Positions 22,101 to 30,187 of a DNA stretch of 64,000 bases are shown piece by piece (within the stretch, counting starts at the first letter, position 1; every line of letters begins with the position of its first letter). The position numbers and the translations under genes were made by a program. The DNA is from Mytilus galloprovincialis (taxonomy: Eukaryota > Mollusca > Bivalvia > Mytilida > Mytilidae), in assembly GCF_965363235.1 (NCBI RefSeq), contig NC_134841.1, positions 61,029,078-61,093,077 of the forward strand, given 5' to 3'. The notes beneath the pieces were generated by a model, which did not search any database, was not told where the DNA came from, and was given only the letters and a program-made list of their open reading frames with translations.

Positions 22101-24383
22101 TTGATATACATACTGAAGTCGTCATTATTGAGAGCCAAAATATCATCCAAATATCTAAAAGTATTATTAAATTTGTTTATCAGATGTTGTTTCGATGTGT
22201 CTTTGCTTATTTTTGTCATAAATTGTAACTCATAGCAATACAAAAACAGGTCCGCAATAAGTGGTTCACAGTTAGTCTCCATTGGAATTCCGATAATCTG
22301 ACGATATACGGAATCCCCAAAGCGAACAAAAATGTTATCTAGTAAAAATTCAAGGGCAAACATAGTATCAAAGCATGTCCAATTGACATAGTTTTTTTTG
22401 TTTATTGCTACTAAAAAATGACCTAAAAGAGTTTGAACATAAATATTCACATTCTGACTTTTTAAATGCCCATTTAATTAGGTGTGTGAATTTTTTCTTA
22501 ATGAGAATGTGAGGCAATGTGGTATACAGGGTAGAAAAATCAAAACTTTGAACAGATTCAAAATCACCAATATAAGCATGCAATTTATCAAGTACTTCCA
22601 ACAAGTTCTTGACACTCCAAAAGTAATTAATTCCACTATTTTCGAAGGCCTTATTTGAACAATTTATTATCAGGTTTTTAATTGTACCAAGTGTGCTTGT
22701 AAGAAGAATAGACAATTTAGTAGTGGAACAATGGCTTGAAGACGAAATAAATCTATATTTGTAAGGTGTTTTGTGTAGCTTCGGAAGCCAGTACATAGTT
22801 GGGACCTTCATTGTATTTGGCTCTGCTTGTAAAGCGGTAGCTAAAAGTTTATGTTTGTTACAGATGTCGTTTTCTGAAAATGGAGTCATTTGGAATGTTG
22901 GTGAATTGGTGATTTCTTTTTTCAGAACCTCAATGTAAAATTTACGTCAAACAATAATAATATTATTAGCAGCTTTATCGGCCAGGACAAAACAAATTTC
23001 TTGGCTAGTTCTTTTAGTTTATGTTTGATACGAGAAATAGGTTTTTTGTGGCTATTGTTAATAGTAAAATGTTCTTTAAAATGTTGAATACGTATATCAA
23101 CTATCTTCATTACTGAATTAAAAAAAGAGTCCAAAGATTTTTTGTCAGCTTTTTCCAGAATATATTTGCTATATTTAGCAAAACCTTGAATTAATAATGA
23201 TCTGTCCTCAATGACTCCTTCAAATTGTATTTTATTTTGCCTTCCGCCTTTTTTTTATTCATCTATATGTCCATCTACCCAGCATTTTACATTTGTTATT
23301 TTTTAGATCAGTTAAAGGTTAGCAACCTTTTGAACATTTTATAATTTTTCATGAGTTTTATGACTCTCAGTGTTAAAATTTAGGCAAGTTTTACTAGTTT
23401 GGCACTGCTCAAGTTGAGTATGATTAATTTTCTTTTAACTTTTATATTTTTGGTAAGATATATTGTGGATTCACTTTTATTCATTGGAGACGAATTTTCG
23501 TGGGTATTGGCGAGCTACGAATCTAAATGTTCAACAAATTACAAATTCTATATAGAATTGGAGACATTATCAAAACCAGGAAATCAAATATCCACGAAAA
23601 TGCAAGTTTTCCTCAATCCACAAAAAAGTGAGTTACTTGAAATTTTGAAAAAAAATGGAATTTTTCATACCAGAGCTATTTGACCTCAACCGTCAAATTA
23701 TAGGAATCTTTTATAAGCCTAAGTATGTCTTATTGAAAGTTTTCTGCAGAGTCATTTTTCTGACCAGTGATTGAAGCCTTCTCCAATATTCTTGTTCTTT
23801 TAAACAATTTAAATATAGGTACGATGAGCATATCTAGCAAAGCTGTTTATTGATAACCTGAGACTTTTTTAGTATATTTGTCAAGTTTATGTCCATATTT
23901 TTCACATGTGCTTGAGTAGTATACCCATTATATCTTAAAATTAATAAAGCAGCAATTTTTTGGCTCAATTAAATAAAAAAATTTGAAGGCTGAATTAAGT
24001 CAGGTGGAAAAATTAATTAATTTATTGAAGAATCCAATCACAACTGAGGCATACAAATCATAAAAGTAAAATATATATAAAACAAGTAAACTTAAATTAA
24101 ATAAAGTTATAATTCTTTGAATAGGTAATAAATTATAATATCTTTGTTTTGTATGAAAACCTGTTCTATAAACTTTTAGATAAATCTTTGAACGTTTTTT
24201 GTAGATCCTGGTATTGGAGAATTCCATGCTATGAAAACCAGTCATCTGAACATCTGTAAACCTTGGGACAGAGACTCAGAACTTTACACAGAAACACTTA
24301 AATTTATACGACGATGTCTACCTCAGGGCAGGATAGAAAACATCCTCAGAGCTGGAATGACATTCAAAGACTCTGATAGATAA
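7056..24383 (+). CDS. SERAC1: SERAC1, 3' part of gene (eleven exons, about 510 residues, to the stop)
   Basis: SERAC1 is a serine-active-site, alpha/beta-hydrolase-fold protein of mitochondria-ER contacts, needed for phosphatidylglycerol/cardiolipin remodelling; human loss causes MEGDEL syndrome. Eleven exons splice in frame with GT-AG introns: 7056-7174, 7476-7595, 8458-8571, 8906-9068, 10595-10745, 16508-16664, 17118-17218, 18859-18956, 20041-20223, 20825-20971 and 24205-24383. The product aligns end to end with the remembered human protein: [16 protein letters not shown] early, then an armadillo-like region, [28 protein letters not shown], the nucleophile elbow [15 protein letters not shown], and HLNICKP carrying the expected catalytic His. 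Human SERAC1 is about 650 residues, so the N-terminal exons are missing from view. Oddities are the repeated acceptor before exon 5 here and a partial copy of the GHSMGG exon. Confidence 0.93.
7476..7595 (+). CDS. SERAC1: SERAC1 exon
   Basis: The acceptor is TTTACAG and the donor GAGAGG|GTAATT, phase 0. It reads [18 protein letters not shown] then [16 protein letters not shown], matching the human region with DQLRQLLASLPQTELDEC in layout. It belongs to the helical N-terminal half. Confidence 0.88.
8458..8571 (+). CDS. SERAC1: SERAC1 exon
   Basis: The acceptor is GTTTCAG and the donor GCA|GTAAGA, phase 0. It reads [20 protein letters not shown] then [18 protein letters not shown]; human has WCFGGNGLPYAESFGEVPS at the same place. 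Confidence 0.9.
8906..9068 (+). CDS. SERAC1: SERAC1 exon
   Basis: The acceptor is TTTTAG and the donor AGCAG|GTACAT. It reads [17 protein letters not shown] and later [20 protein letters not shown], an armadillo-like helical repeat. It ends one base into a Gly codon that exon 10595-10745 completes. Confidence 0.92.
9280..9550 (+). repeat. Dispersed repeat with ATGCCCCAC-type inverted ends
   Basis: It begins ATGCCCACCTACGATAGTAG, runs through a TTCGTTCG-rich microsatellite (CGTTCGTTCGTCCGTTCGTT near 9340), and ends at GTGCGAGTGGGGCAT. An inverted, longer copy with an internal duplication is at 19395-19870 in another SERAC1 intron. The ends are roughly inverted (ATGCCCCAC against GTGGGGCAT). 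No coding sequence was seen. Confidence 0.6.
9779..10594 (+). repeat. 68-base tandem array copying a splice acceptor and exon start
   Basis: There are twelve 68-base units, each starting GATGGGTAACAGTTCTATCG and ending TCTTTCTAATACAG, followed by a thirteenth start at 10595 that is the true exon. Starts are exactly 68 apart from 9779. Each unit is the polypyrimidine tract and AG of the intron plus the first 50-odd bases of the SERAC1 exon. Units differ only by scattered single bases. Because 68 is not a multiple of three, entry at an upstream unit meets an in-frame TAA in the following unit (GAT GGG TAA). Only the last acceptor keeps the SERAC1 frame. Confidence 0.95.
10595..10745 (+). CDS. 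SERAC1: SERAC1 exon preceded by the acceptor array
   Basis: It reads [20 protein letters not shown] then [15 protein letters not shown] and [13 protein letters not shown], very close to the human stretch around AARILANLDRE and DGVYVLHPQYR. The acceptor is the thirteenth copy of TAATACAG. The donor is GAAAA|GTAAGT. This start is preferred because only it leaves the frame open. Confidence 0.92.
10825..10948. mobile_element. 124-base MITE with 9-base target duplication
   Basis: The inverted ends are near-perfect over about 32 bases, beginning TAGTCCAAATAATTATGACG on each side. The direct repeat ACATTGATG flanks the element at 10816-10824 and 10949-10957. Nine-base duplications fit Mutator-like elements. 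It lies in a SERAC1 intron and is non-coding. Confidence 0.75.
11021..11370. mobile_element. Large palindrome, probably a nested MITE
   Basis: From 11021 to 11159 the DNA is an imperfect palindrome: AGATTATAACATG, CTTTTCCATATTGGCCCTGG and ATCATCCC on the left are mirrored on the right, with a loop near 11085. Directly beyond, TTATCACATATTT at 11160 is answered by AAATATGTGATAA near 11350, a second inverted pair. Both are typical of fold-back non-autonomous DNA elements. Confidence 0.6.
12805..14097 (+). mobile_element. Inserted retroelement fragment, possibly a Penelope-like terminal region
   Basis: This segment splits the surrounding AGCTCACCT repeat. Its 3' part (TTTAATGCGTTTCCC, then ATGGATTTATGAGTTTTGAA and CAGCGGTATACTACTGTTGC) recurs at 27120-27440. 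In the middle is a stretch laid out like the hammerhead units: TTTGGCACAAC, a TTCAACTTTGTACT block, and a hammerhead-like core at 13498-13541. Penelope-like elements are known to carry hammerhead motifs in their terminal regions, hence the guess. No long open frame remains. Confidence 0.4.
13498..13541 (+). ncRNA. Decayed hammerhead-like sequence
   Basis: GCGTCA and CTGGCGT flank a hairpin GTC...GAC just as in the active-looking hammerheads elsewhere in the window, and surrounding text is alignable. The conserved CTGATGA and GAAA cores are not preserved, so no activity is expected. Confidence 0.4.
14607..15180. other. Nothing recognised
   Basis: AT-rich SERAC1 intron sequence with only short incidental open frames; no repeat matched inside the window. 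Confidence 0.5.
15195..15556 (+). repeat. Single hammerhead-ribozyme repeat unit
   Basis: One copy of the roughly 356-base unit found in tandem at 29137-30215. It contains CTGCTGGTGGACGTTTCGTC, a block reading TATCACCAGCCCAGTAGTC, then TTTGGCACAAC, and closes with the hammerhead and ATAATCCTGGTACTTTTGAT. It sits in the long SERAC1 intron in sense orientation. Confidence 0.85.
15470..15514 (+). ncRNA. Hammerhead ribozyme (type I, minimal stem III)
   Basis: GCGTCA pairs with TGGCGT to form stem I. CTGATGA is followed by a weak stem II (GTT with GAC, one G-U pair) and the core GAAAC. A self-complementary CGCGCG leads into the cleavage triplet GTC. The whole core is conserved. The very short stem III suggests it works best as a dimer. 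Confidence 0.75.
15557..16507. other. Intron sequence, nothing recognised
   Basis: AT-rich end of the long SERAC1 intron, with a T-rich acceptor tract just before 16508. Confidence 0.5.
16508..16664 (+). CDS. SERAC1: SERAC1 exon
   Basis: The acceptor is TTTTTTTAG and the donor CCCAAG|GTATTA. It reads [20 protein letters not shown] then [13 protein letters not shown] and TYTFCWPK. The [13 protein letters not shown] block starts the hydrolase domain and matches human [15 protein letters not shown]. Confidence 0.93.
17118..17218 (+). CDS. SERAC1: SERAC1 exon
   Basis: The acceptor is CTTTCAG and the donor GAGAA|GTATGG. It reads [20 protein letters not shown] then [14 protein letters not shown], a close match to human WLAKDCPALRIISVEYDTS. 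It is a core beta strand region of the hydrolase fold. Confidence 0.93.
17512..18000 (+). mobile_element. SINE-like dispersed repeat, subfamily 2
   Basis: It begins AAAAGAAGATGTGGTATAAT, includes GACAACTCTCCACAAGAGAC and CTAACGGCATAATTTATG, and ends with ACTTGGGACAGGCACATAC, TGGCGGGGTTAAACATGT and CCAACCCTCCCC. Related partial copies are at 25090-25240, 28860-29010, 30890-31120, 45450-45625, 51740-51800 (inverted) and 55428-55560. Non-coding. Confidence 0.65.
18859..18956 (+). CDS. SERAC1: SERAC1 exon with the catalytic serine
   Basis: The acceptor is TCTTTTAG and the donor GGGAG|GTAGGC, a weaker match to consensus than usual. It reads [20 protein letters not shown] then [18 protein letters not shown] is the GxSxG nucleophile elbow of serine hydrolases; human has SHSMGG. 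A tandem partial copy follows immediately. Confidence 0.93.
18957..19036 (+). pseudogene. Tandem partial copy of the SERAC1 GHSMGG exon
   Basis: From 18961 the text GCATATTACAGAAGTTA repeats the exon interior 76 bases downstream of its first occurrence (18885), and runs to CATTCCATGGGAG|GTAAGC. The copy has no acceptor of its own but carries a stronger donor (GTAAGC against GTAGGC). The 76-base step is not a multiple of three, so use of the second donor would shift the frame before the next exon. Confidence 0.85.
19395..19870 (-). repeat. Inverted copy of the 9280-9550 repeat
   Basis: It reads from ATGCCCCACTCGCACTATC to ATCATAGGTGGGGCAT, with the AAAACTACCTTGACC block and a GGACGGAAGGACAGACC-type microsatellite. 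The middle part is duplicated (the ACTAATTTGGCATT and GTACTGAGTTTCAAGTTGAT blocks appear twice). Confidence 0.6.
20041..20223 (+). CDS. SERAC1: SERAC1 exon
   Basis: The acceptor is TTTTTCAG. Two donors are possible (ATGG|GTAGAG and AGAG|GTATTG); the second keeps the Asp codon with the next exon and matches human VEVKELSKDSPAL. It reads [20 protein letters not shown], then [20 protein letters not shown] and VEVKEMGR. Confidence 0.92.
20825..20971 (+). CDS. SERAC1: SERAC1 exon
   Basis: The acceptor is TACAG and the donor AGCG|GTAAGA. It reads [20 protein letters not shown] then [14 protein letters not shown] and MLIVPPESS, matching human KLHVVPVESAD at the end. Confidence 0.92.
21040..23260 (-). 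mobile_element. Penelope-like element, broken fossil copy
   Basis: Minus-strand reverse-transcriptase text is present at 21640-23140: [39 protein letters not shown] and [20 protein letters not shown], a layout seen in Penelope-like elements of bivalves. At 21040-21500 is the non-coding 3' tail, with GGAAATTCCCACACCCGGAG, ACTTGGGACAGGCGC and GGGTTAAACATGT. The coding part is broken in several places and no endonuclease domain was recognised. It lies in the last SERAC1 intron, antisense. Tails of the same family are at 56330-56690 and 57960-58240. Confidence 0.75.
23460..23630. mobile_element. MITE with TTGTGGATT inverted ends
   Basis: The left end is TTGTGGATTCACTTTTATTC and the right end, reversed, TTGTGGATTGAGGAAAAC, each followed inward by TTTTCGTGG. 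A related copy is at 58235-58435. Non-coding. Confidence 0.55.
24205..24383 (+). CDS. SERAC1: SERAC1 last coding exon
   Basis: The acceptor is TTTGTAG. It reads [20 protein letters not shown] then [20 protein letters not shown] and ends GMTFKDSDR before TAA at 24381-24383. HLNICKP is identical to the human motif and carries the presumed catalytic His. Confidence 0.93.
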
Positions 24384-24532
24384 CAGTGTGGACAGACAAC
24401 ACCATTCACCGTTCAATTCATTAGTCGTATCTTATTTCTGATTCATTAGCTCATACCTAATCCTTGGAAGGTTTTAACATAAGAGATTCAGTTATCTAGT
24501 TAAAGATGTTAGAAATATTTGTTGTTTTATTT

Positions 24533-24538
24533 AATAAA
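24533..24538 (+). terminator. Probable SERAC1 polyadenylation signal
   Basis: AATAAA lies 150 bases after the stop codon in sense orientation. A T-rich stretch follows near 24555. Confidence 0.55.
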
Positions 24539-24559
24539 GGGCATTGACTTGAGGCATTA

Positions 24560-25440
24560 TGTTTTATTTATGATGTTTTGCTAATGTGTTTTATTCATTA
24601 CAGTTTGGTTATCACCAAGATGTACTGTCATACCCTGGCTCCAAAGGAGGGATATGCAGTTTTGCCCATGTCATCTTACAAAATGTCCATCTCATTTTTC
24701 TCAGGAACTAAAAATCAAACCTTTCTGAAAGTCGCTTTCAAGGCTCATTAAATTTTTGTTTACAAATACTTATATATATATATCCAATATGGCCATGTAA
24801 GAATTTGTTATCAAGCTTCTAGTAAAAATGCTATACACTGTGAATGTATTTTCACATTCACTGTTCATCAACTCCCTGTTTTAATTTTATATATTTACAC
24901 ATGTAATGACCCTGTATTAAATTTTCGTCTCATTTTTCTAGGAAACTACACATAAAAAAACTTTATTGTTAAATATTTGACAACTAAATAACAGAGTCAC
25001 AAAGAGTCAAAATGAAGCAGATCAAAGGAAACTTTACATCACCTCACATCTTTCCACAGTGAGAAAAACCCACAGAGATAGACAGCTTTAAAAGGCCCAG
25101 CATGACAAAATGTGAAACAATTAAAACAAAAAATTGTTGACCAAACTGATTTATGACAACAAATATTGAGACTATAATATTGCATATAAAAAGAAGATGT
25201 GGTATGATTGTCAATGAGACAACTCTCCACAAGAGACAAATTAAATCACATCAGAAATATTCAGCTGTACAACATTGCAATCCTCATAATATTTGATTGA
25301 TAAAAAAAACACAGAATGTGTATATACTATCTATTTATGAAGTTTTTATTTTAATCAATTGAGGAAAGATTGCCTCCCCTGACTCACTGTGAAACATTAT
25401 TGCAAAATTATGTATATGACTATTTGTATACAAAACAAAA
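24560..25440. other. Intergenic, with scrambled SINE-like fragments
   Basis: Most is unremarkable AT-rich DNA. Around 25075-25240 there are pieces of the SINE-like family (AAAGAAGATGTGGTATGATT, AATGAGACAACTCTCCACAA) in a rearranged order. Confidence 0.5.
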
Positions 25441-25704
25441 TTACATTAATTTAAAAACCAATTATTATTCTATCCTTCATTTATAAGAAAGGATTTCTAT
25501 CCGTATGTAGGCTGAGCCTTCACCCTGACATGAATTATCATTGATATGGTTATATTTATAAATAAACTGTTTACAAAATTTTGAATTTTTGAAAAACTAA
25601 GGCTTTTCTACCTCAGCTGTATTTGGCATAACTTTTAGGAATTTTGGTTCTTAATGCTCTTCAACTTCGTACTTTATTTGGCCTTTTTAACTTTTTTGGA
25701 TTCG

Positions 25705-25748
25705 AGGTCACTGATGAGTCTTTTGTAGACGAAACGCGCGTCTGGCGT
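25705..25748 (+). ncRNA. Hammerhead ribozyme
   Basis: CTGATGA, stem II GTC with GAC around a TTTTGTA loop, GAAAC, CGCGCG and the cleavage triplet GTC are all present; TGGCGT follows. The upstream stem I strand (AGGTCA) is slightly off the usual GCGTCA, so stem I is weaker. Confidence 0.7.
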
Positions 25749-26051
25749 ATATACAAAATTTAGTCCGGTATCTATGATGAGTTTATTTACAACCACTGGG
25801 TCGATGCCACTGCTGGTGGAGATTTATTTCCCCGAGGGTATCACCAGCCAAGTAGTCAGCACTTTTTGTGCTGACATGAATTATCATTGATATGGTTATA
25901 TTTATAAATTAACTGTTTACAAAATTTTGAATTTTTGAAAAACTAAGGCTTTTCTACCTCAGCTGTATTTGGCATAACTTTTAGGAATTTTGGTTCTTAA
26001 TGCTCTTCAACTTCGTACTTTATTTGGCCTTTTTAACTTTTTTGAATTCGA

Positions 26052-26095
26052 GCGTCACTGATGAGTCTTTTGTAGACGAAACGCGCGTCTGGCGT
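26052..26095 (+). ncRNA. Hammerhead ribozyme
   Basis: GCGTCA pairs with TGGCGT in stem I; CTGATGA, stem II (GTC with GAC), GAAAC, CGCGCG and GTC follow in order. All core positions look intact. Confidence 0.8.
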
Positions 26096-26249
26096 ATATA
26101 CAAAATTTAGTCCTGGTATCTATGATGAGTTTATACACTCCCTTTGTTTTGATATAATTGATTTAAACAATAAAATCTATGAACTGAATTGAAATGTATT
26201 CTACTTTTCTTTTGAATCAAATTTTCTAATAAACAAATCAAATTAGTAA

Positions 26250-26300
26250 TCAAAGGTACCAGGATTATAATTTAGTACGCCAGACACGCCTTTGGTAATT
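26250..26300 (-). repeat. Inverted scrap of a hammerhead unit
   Basis: GGTACCAGGATTATAATTTA and GTACGCCAGAC match, in reverse, the 3' end of the hammerhead units. The core is missing. Confidence 0.5.
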
Positions 26301-26947
26301 CGACTAGCTTGAGTGGAATCAGAATTGGACATTTCTTGAGATAAATTCTTAATCTTAATTTTGTAATACAAAATTGACTGACAAGGGATCAATTTAAAAA
26401 AAAAATGAACACCAGGTTCAGTGTTATCGCCTGTACTTTGACCTACAATTGTTTACTTTTTACACAATGTGACTTGAATTGGCACTCATACATGTACCAC
26501 ATCTCTTTATTTCTATCATCTCTAGTGCAACTTTATATGACAGTTTTTTTGGCAGTTTACATATAGATACAGTCTGGATTTGAGGTTTTTCAGATATGAA
26601 TAATTTTGTCAAACCATCATAGAAGTTCATGAATCTCGGGCACCACAAGCTTTTCTCATAATTAAGAGAAAATGTTAAGTGTTTTGCAGAATGCAAAACA
26701 TGAGGATTCAAGTGATTACAATCTGGGTTTGGTAGCGGTGGCATCATAAACTATTTGTATAAATTAAATTAAAACTAAAATTGTCCTGTTTATAAATTAA
26801 TAAATTATTTAGAAACTAAGGTTTAACCTCCCTCAGGCAAAGTGGGCTTTAGATGACTTTGGCTATTTATTTTAGGTATGTTTGATATATAGCTCTTCAA
26901 TGGTTTCGGTACTTATACATCTTCGGAATTCAAATGTTTGGCTTTGA

Positions 26948-26989
26948 GCGTTCCTGATGAAGTTAAATCTAGAAAAGCGCTTCAGACGC
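26948..26989 (+). ncRNA. Second, diverged hammerhead-like motif
   Basis: GCGTT upstream can pair with GACGC downstream as stem I. Between them are CTGATGA, a short AG with CT stem, GAAA and an AGCGC turn, in the order expected of a hammerhead. The cleavage triplet is TTC rather than GTC. The surrounding text (AAATGTTTGGCTTTGAGCG, AAGAAATTATTAAACATG) is a different repeat family from the 356-base units. Confidence 0.5.
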
Positions 26990-27119
26990 AAGAAATTATT
27001 AAACATGTTGTTTTCCATTTTTTTAAAGCTTTATATTTCAGAGGGTAGTAGACCTGGATTGCTTCTTAGTAAATAAACAGATGTTTTATGATATGAAGTT
27101 TCCTCTGTCATAACGTTAA

Positions 27120-27440
27120 TTTTAATTGTACTTTTAACGTTGCGTCGTATGTTTTCTCTTAATTTTGAGTGTAAATTCACATTGCGATAAGACGTGTCAC
27201 GGTACTTGTCTATCCCAATTTCATGTATTTGGTTTTGATGTTATATTTGTTTTTCTCCAGTGATTTTATCTGATGCTTGGTCCGTTTCTGTGTGTGTTAC
27301 ATTGTAGTGTTGTGTCGATGTTCTCCTCTTATATTTAATGCGTTTCCCTCAGTTTTAGTTTGTTACCCCGATTTTGTTTTTGTCCATGGATTTATGAGTT
27401 TGAACAGCGGTATACTACTGTTGCCTTTATTTATAAGTCA
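27120..27440 (+). mobile_element. Retroelement fragment, same family as 12805-14097
   Basis: It shares AAATTCACATTGCGATAAGA, CGTGTCACGGTACTTGTC, TTTAATGCGTTTCCCTC and AACAGCGGTATACTACTGTT with the segment at about 13800-14090. It is truncated on both sides and has no coding potential. Confidence 0.55.
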
Positions 27441-27599
27441 GTTATACTTGACCTCATTTTTGTCGAGCCTGCGACAAAACATAGGGATAGTGATCCGGTG
27501 GCAGCAGCTCCGACCGCGGCGTTAGCTAACTTCTTAAGGAGTTTTATATTTTAAAAGGTGGAAGACATGGATGCTTTATACTTTGAATAAAAATGGCTC

Positions 27600-28690
27600 A
27601 TGTTACGAAGTTTCCGTCAGTCACATGTCCAATGTCCTTGACCTCATTTTCATTGTTCAGTGATTTTTTGTAATGTTAATTTCTCTCTTATTATGAGTAG
27701 GAGGATAACTATATTTAGTATGTGCGTACCTTGCAAGGTCCTCATGCCATCAGACAGTTTTCACTTGACCTCGACCTCATTTCATGGATCAATGAACAAG
27801 GTTAAGTTTTGCTTGTCAAGTCCATATCACAAATACTATAAGCAATAGGTCTTATATATTTAGTGTATGGAAGAACTTTAAGGTGTACATGTCTAACTTG
27901 CAAGTGTCATCTGACCTTAAACTTATTTTCATGGTTCAGTGGTTATAGTTCAGTTTTTGTGTTTTGGTCTGTTTTTCTTATACTGTATGCAATAGGTCTA
28001 CTATATTTGGTGTTTGGAAATATTTTATGATGTACATATTAGTCTTGCAGGTTTTATTTGACCTTGACCTCATTTTCACGGTTCATTGCTCAGTTTTATT
28101 TTTTTGTGTTTGGTCTGTTTTTCCTATAAGCAATAGGTTAACTATATTTGTTGTATGGAAGAATTGTAAGCTGTACATGTCTGCCTGGCATGGTTCATCT
28201 GACCTTGACCTCATTTTCATGGTTCATTGGTCAATGCTTAGTTTTCTTGCGCTTTTAATTATGTATATTGTCGATAAGCTATAAGAGTTAAACAGATTTT
28301 ATCTTTTCCCAGAATTCAACACATCGGGCTAAAACGTCACGACCCAATCGAGAAGGTCAACCAAAAAAGTTACAAATACTTGATTTTCTCCGTAATTAGA
28401 AAGAATATAAATTTAAAATTTTGCAAATGTGTTTTTTATGTTAAGATGAACATAATTAGATGATCAGTAAAAAATCCCAGAATTTCCCTTTAAGTCTTAC
28501 GTAGAAACTTAAAGCAATAGGTGAACTAAATTTAGTGTATTAAATGATTGTAAGGTGTACATGTATTTCTTGTTTGGTTTATATGACCTTGACCTCATTT
28601 TCTTGGATCATGTTGAGTTTATCTGATAGTTGTAGTAAAGCTTTATATGTTTATGATTTGGTCTGCTTTTTGTTTAATTTAAGCAAAGGT
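27600..28690 (+). repeat. Degenerate tandem units with GACCTTGACCTCATTTTC
   Basis: About six diverged units of roughly 165 bases. Each has AACTATATTTGGTGTATGGA-like text, a GTACATGTCT block, GACCTTGACCTCATTTTC, GGTTCA and TTTGGTCTGTTTTTC. One unit is split by unrelated sequence at about 28290-28500. Related units occur at 2010-2290 and 30470-30840. Confidence 0.6.
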
Positions 28691-29431
28691 CAACTATATT
28701 CGCAGTTACCAATTAAATACAGTCTAGGACTTGAATTGTTTCTATTATAAAGTAATAAGAAGCTGAGATATAATTACCAGTGTCACAAATAACCTCCAGA
28801 GACCAATGATGTGGATGGAAAGCATCTTTAGTTACTGTCAATGGCATTTAACAATCAGAAAAACCGATGCCTTATAGAAATCTATGAAATGCCCTTATAT
28901 GACAAATGTAAAACAATTGAAGCGACCTGATATATGTAAAAAATAGACCTACAGCCACTGAATTACAGGCTCCTGACTTGGGATAGAAACATACAGGATG
29001 TACAAATGTCTTGTAAACATATGAAAGTCACTTATCGATTTTTTTTTTTTTTTGTCATTTGAAAAGGAACTCACGGGGTCATAAGTTTGAATTTTGATCA
29101 TTTGATCAGAAATTAGATAAAAAAAAAGAGAAACACGTACTTTTGATAACTATTTACACCACTGGGTCGATGCCACTGCTGGTGGACGTTTCGTCCCCGA
29201 GGGTATCACCAGCCCAGTAGTCCGCACTTCGGTGTTGACATGAATATCAATTATATGGTCATTTTTATAAATTTTCTGTTTACAAAACTTTGAATTTTTC
29301 GAAAAACTAAGGATGTTCTTACCCCAGGAGAAGATTACCTTAGCCGTATTTGGCACAACTTTTTGGAATTCTGGGTCCTCAATGCTCTTCAACTTTGTAT
29401 TTATTTGGCTTTTTTAACTATTTAGATCTGA

Positions 29432-29475
29432 GCGTCACTGATGAGTCTTATGTAGACGAAACGCGCGTCTGGCGT
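29432..29475 (+). ncRNA. Hammerhead ribozyme, array unit 1
   Basis: GCGTCA with TGGCGT forms stem I; CTGATGA, GTC with GAC around TTATGTA, GAAAC, CGCGCG and GTC follow. The core is complete, and an ATTT with AAAT pairing may extend stem I beyond an internal loop. Confidence 0.85.
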
Positions 29476-29787
29476 ATAAAATTATAATCCTGGTACTTTT
29501 GATAACTATTTACACCACTGGGTCGATGCCACTGCTGGTGGAAGTTTCGTCCCCGAGGGTATCACCAGCCCAGTAGTCAGCACTTCGGTGTTGACATTAA
29601 TATCAATTATATGGTCATTTTTATAAATTTTCTGTTTACAAAACTTTGAATTTTTCGAAAAACGAAGGATTTTCTTACCCCAGAAGTAGATTACCTTAGC
29701 CGTATTTGGCACAACTTTTTGGAATTTTGGGTCCTCAATGCTCTTCAACTTTGTATTTATTTGGCTTTTTTAACTATTTTGATCTGA

Positions 29788-29831
29788 GCGTCACTGATGA
29801 GTCTTATGTAGACAAAACGCGCGTCTGGCGT
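29788..29831 (+). ncRNA. Hammerhead ribozyme, array unit 2 (core variant)
   Basis: Same layout as its neighbours, but the conserved GAAA core reads AAAA, which should greatly reduce or abolish self-cleavage. Stems are otherwise the same. Confidence 0.7.
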
Positions 29832-30143
29832 ATAAAATTATACTCCTGGTACTTTTGATAACTATTTACACCACTGGGTCGATGCCACTGCTGGTGGACG
29901 TTTCGTCCCCGAGGGTATCACCAGCCAAGTAGTCAGCACTTCGGTGTTGACATGAATATCAATTATATGGTCATTTTTATAAATTTTCTGTTTACAAAAC
30001 TTTGAATTTTTCGAAAAACTAAGGATTTTCTTACCCCAGGAGTAGATTAACTTAGCCGTATTTGGCACAACATTTTGGAATTTTGGGTCCTCAATGCTCT
30101 TCAACTTTGTATTTATTTGGCTTTTTTAACTATTTTGATCTGA

Positions 30144-30187
30144 GCGTCACTGATGAGTCTTATGCAGACGAAACGCGCGTCTGGCGT
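30144..30187 (+). ncRNA. Hammerhead ribozyme, array unit 3
   Basis: Complete core: GCGTCA with TGGCGT, CTGATGA, stem II GTC with GAC around TTATGCA, GAAAC, CGCGCG and GTC. Confidence 0.85.

Larger units (their letters stand above)
25515..26135 (+). repeat. Tandem pair of hammerhead-ribozyme units
   Basis: A truncated first unit is followed by a full one; the spacing between predicted cleavage sites is 347 bases (25742 to 26089). Both contain TTATCATTGATATGGTTATA, a TTTGGCATAACTTTTAGGAA block and the terminal hammerhead. The array is inserted at a point where the left duplicate reads straight through (GGCTGAGCCTT then CCTTTGTTTT). Confidence 0.85.

Noticed and set aside
29150-30104. Three 80-codon minus-strand open frames with nearly the same protein
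   Set aside because: They recur only because the 356-base hammerhead unit is repeated; the frames overlap structured RNA and show no domain.
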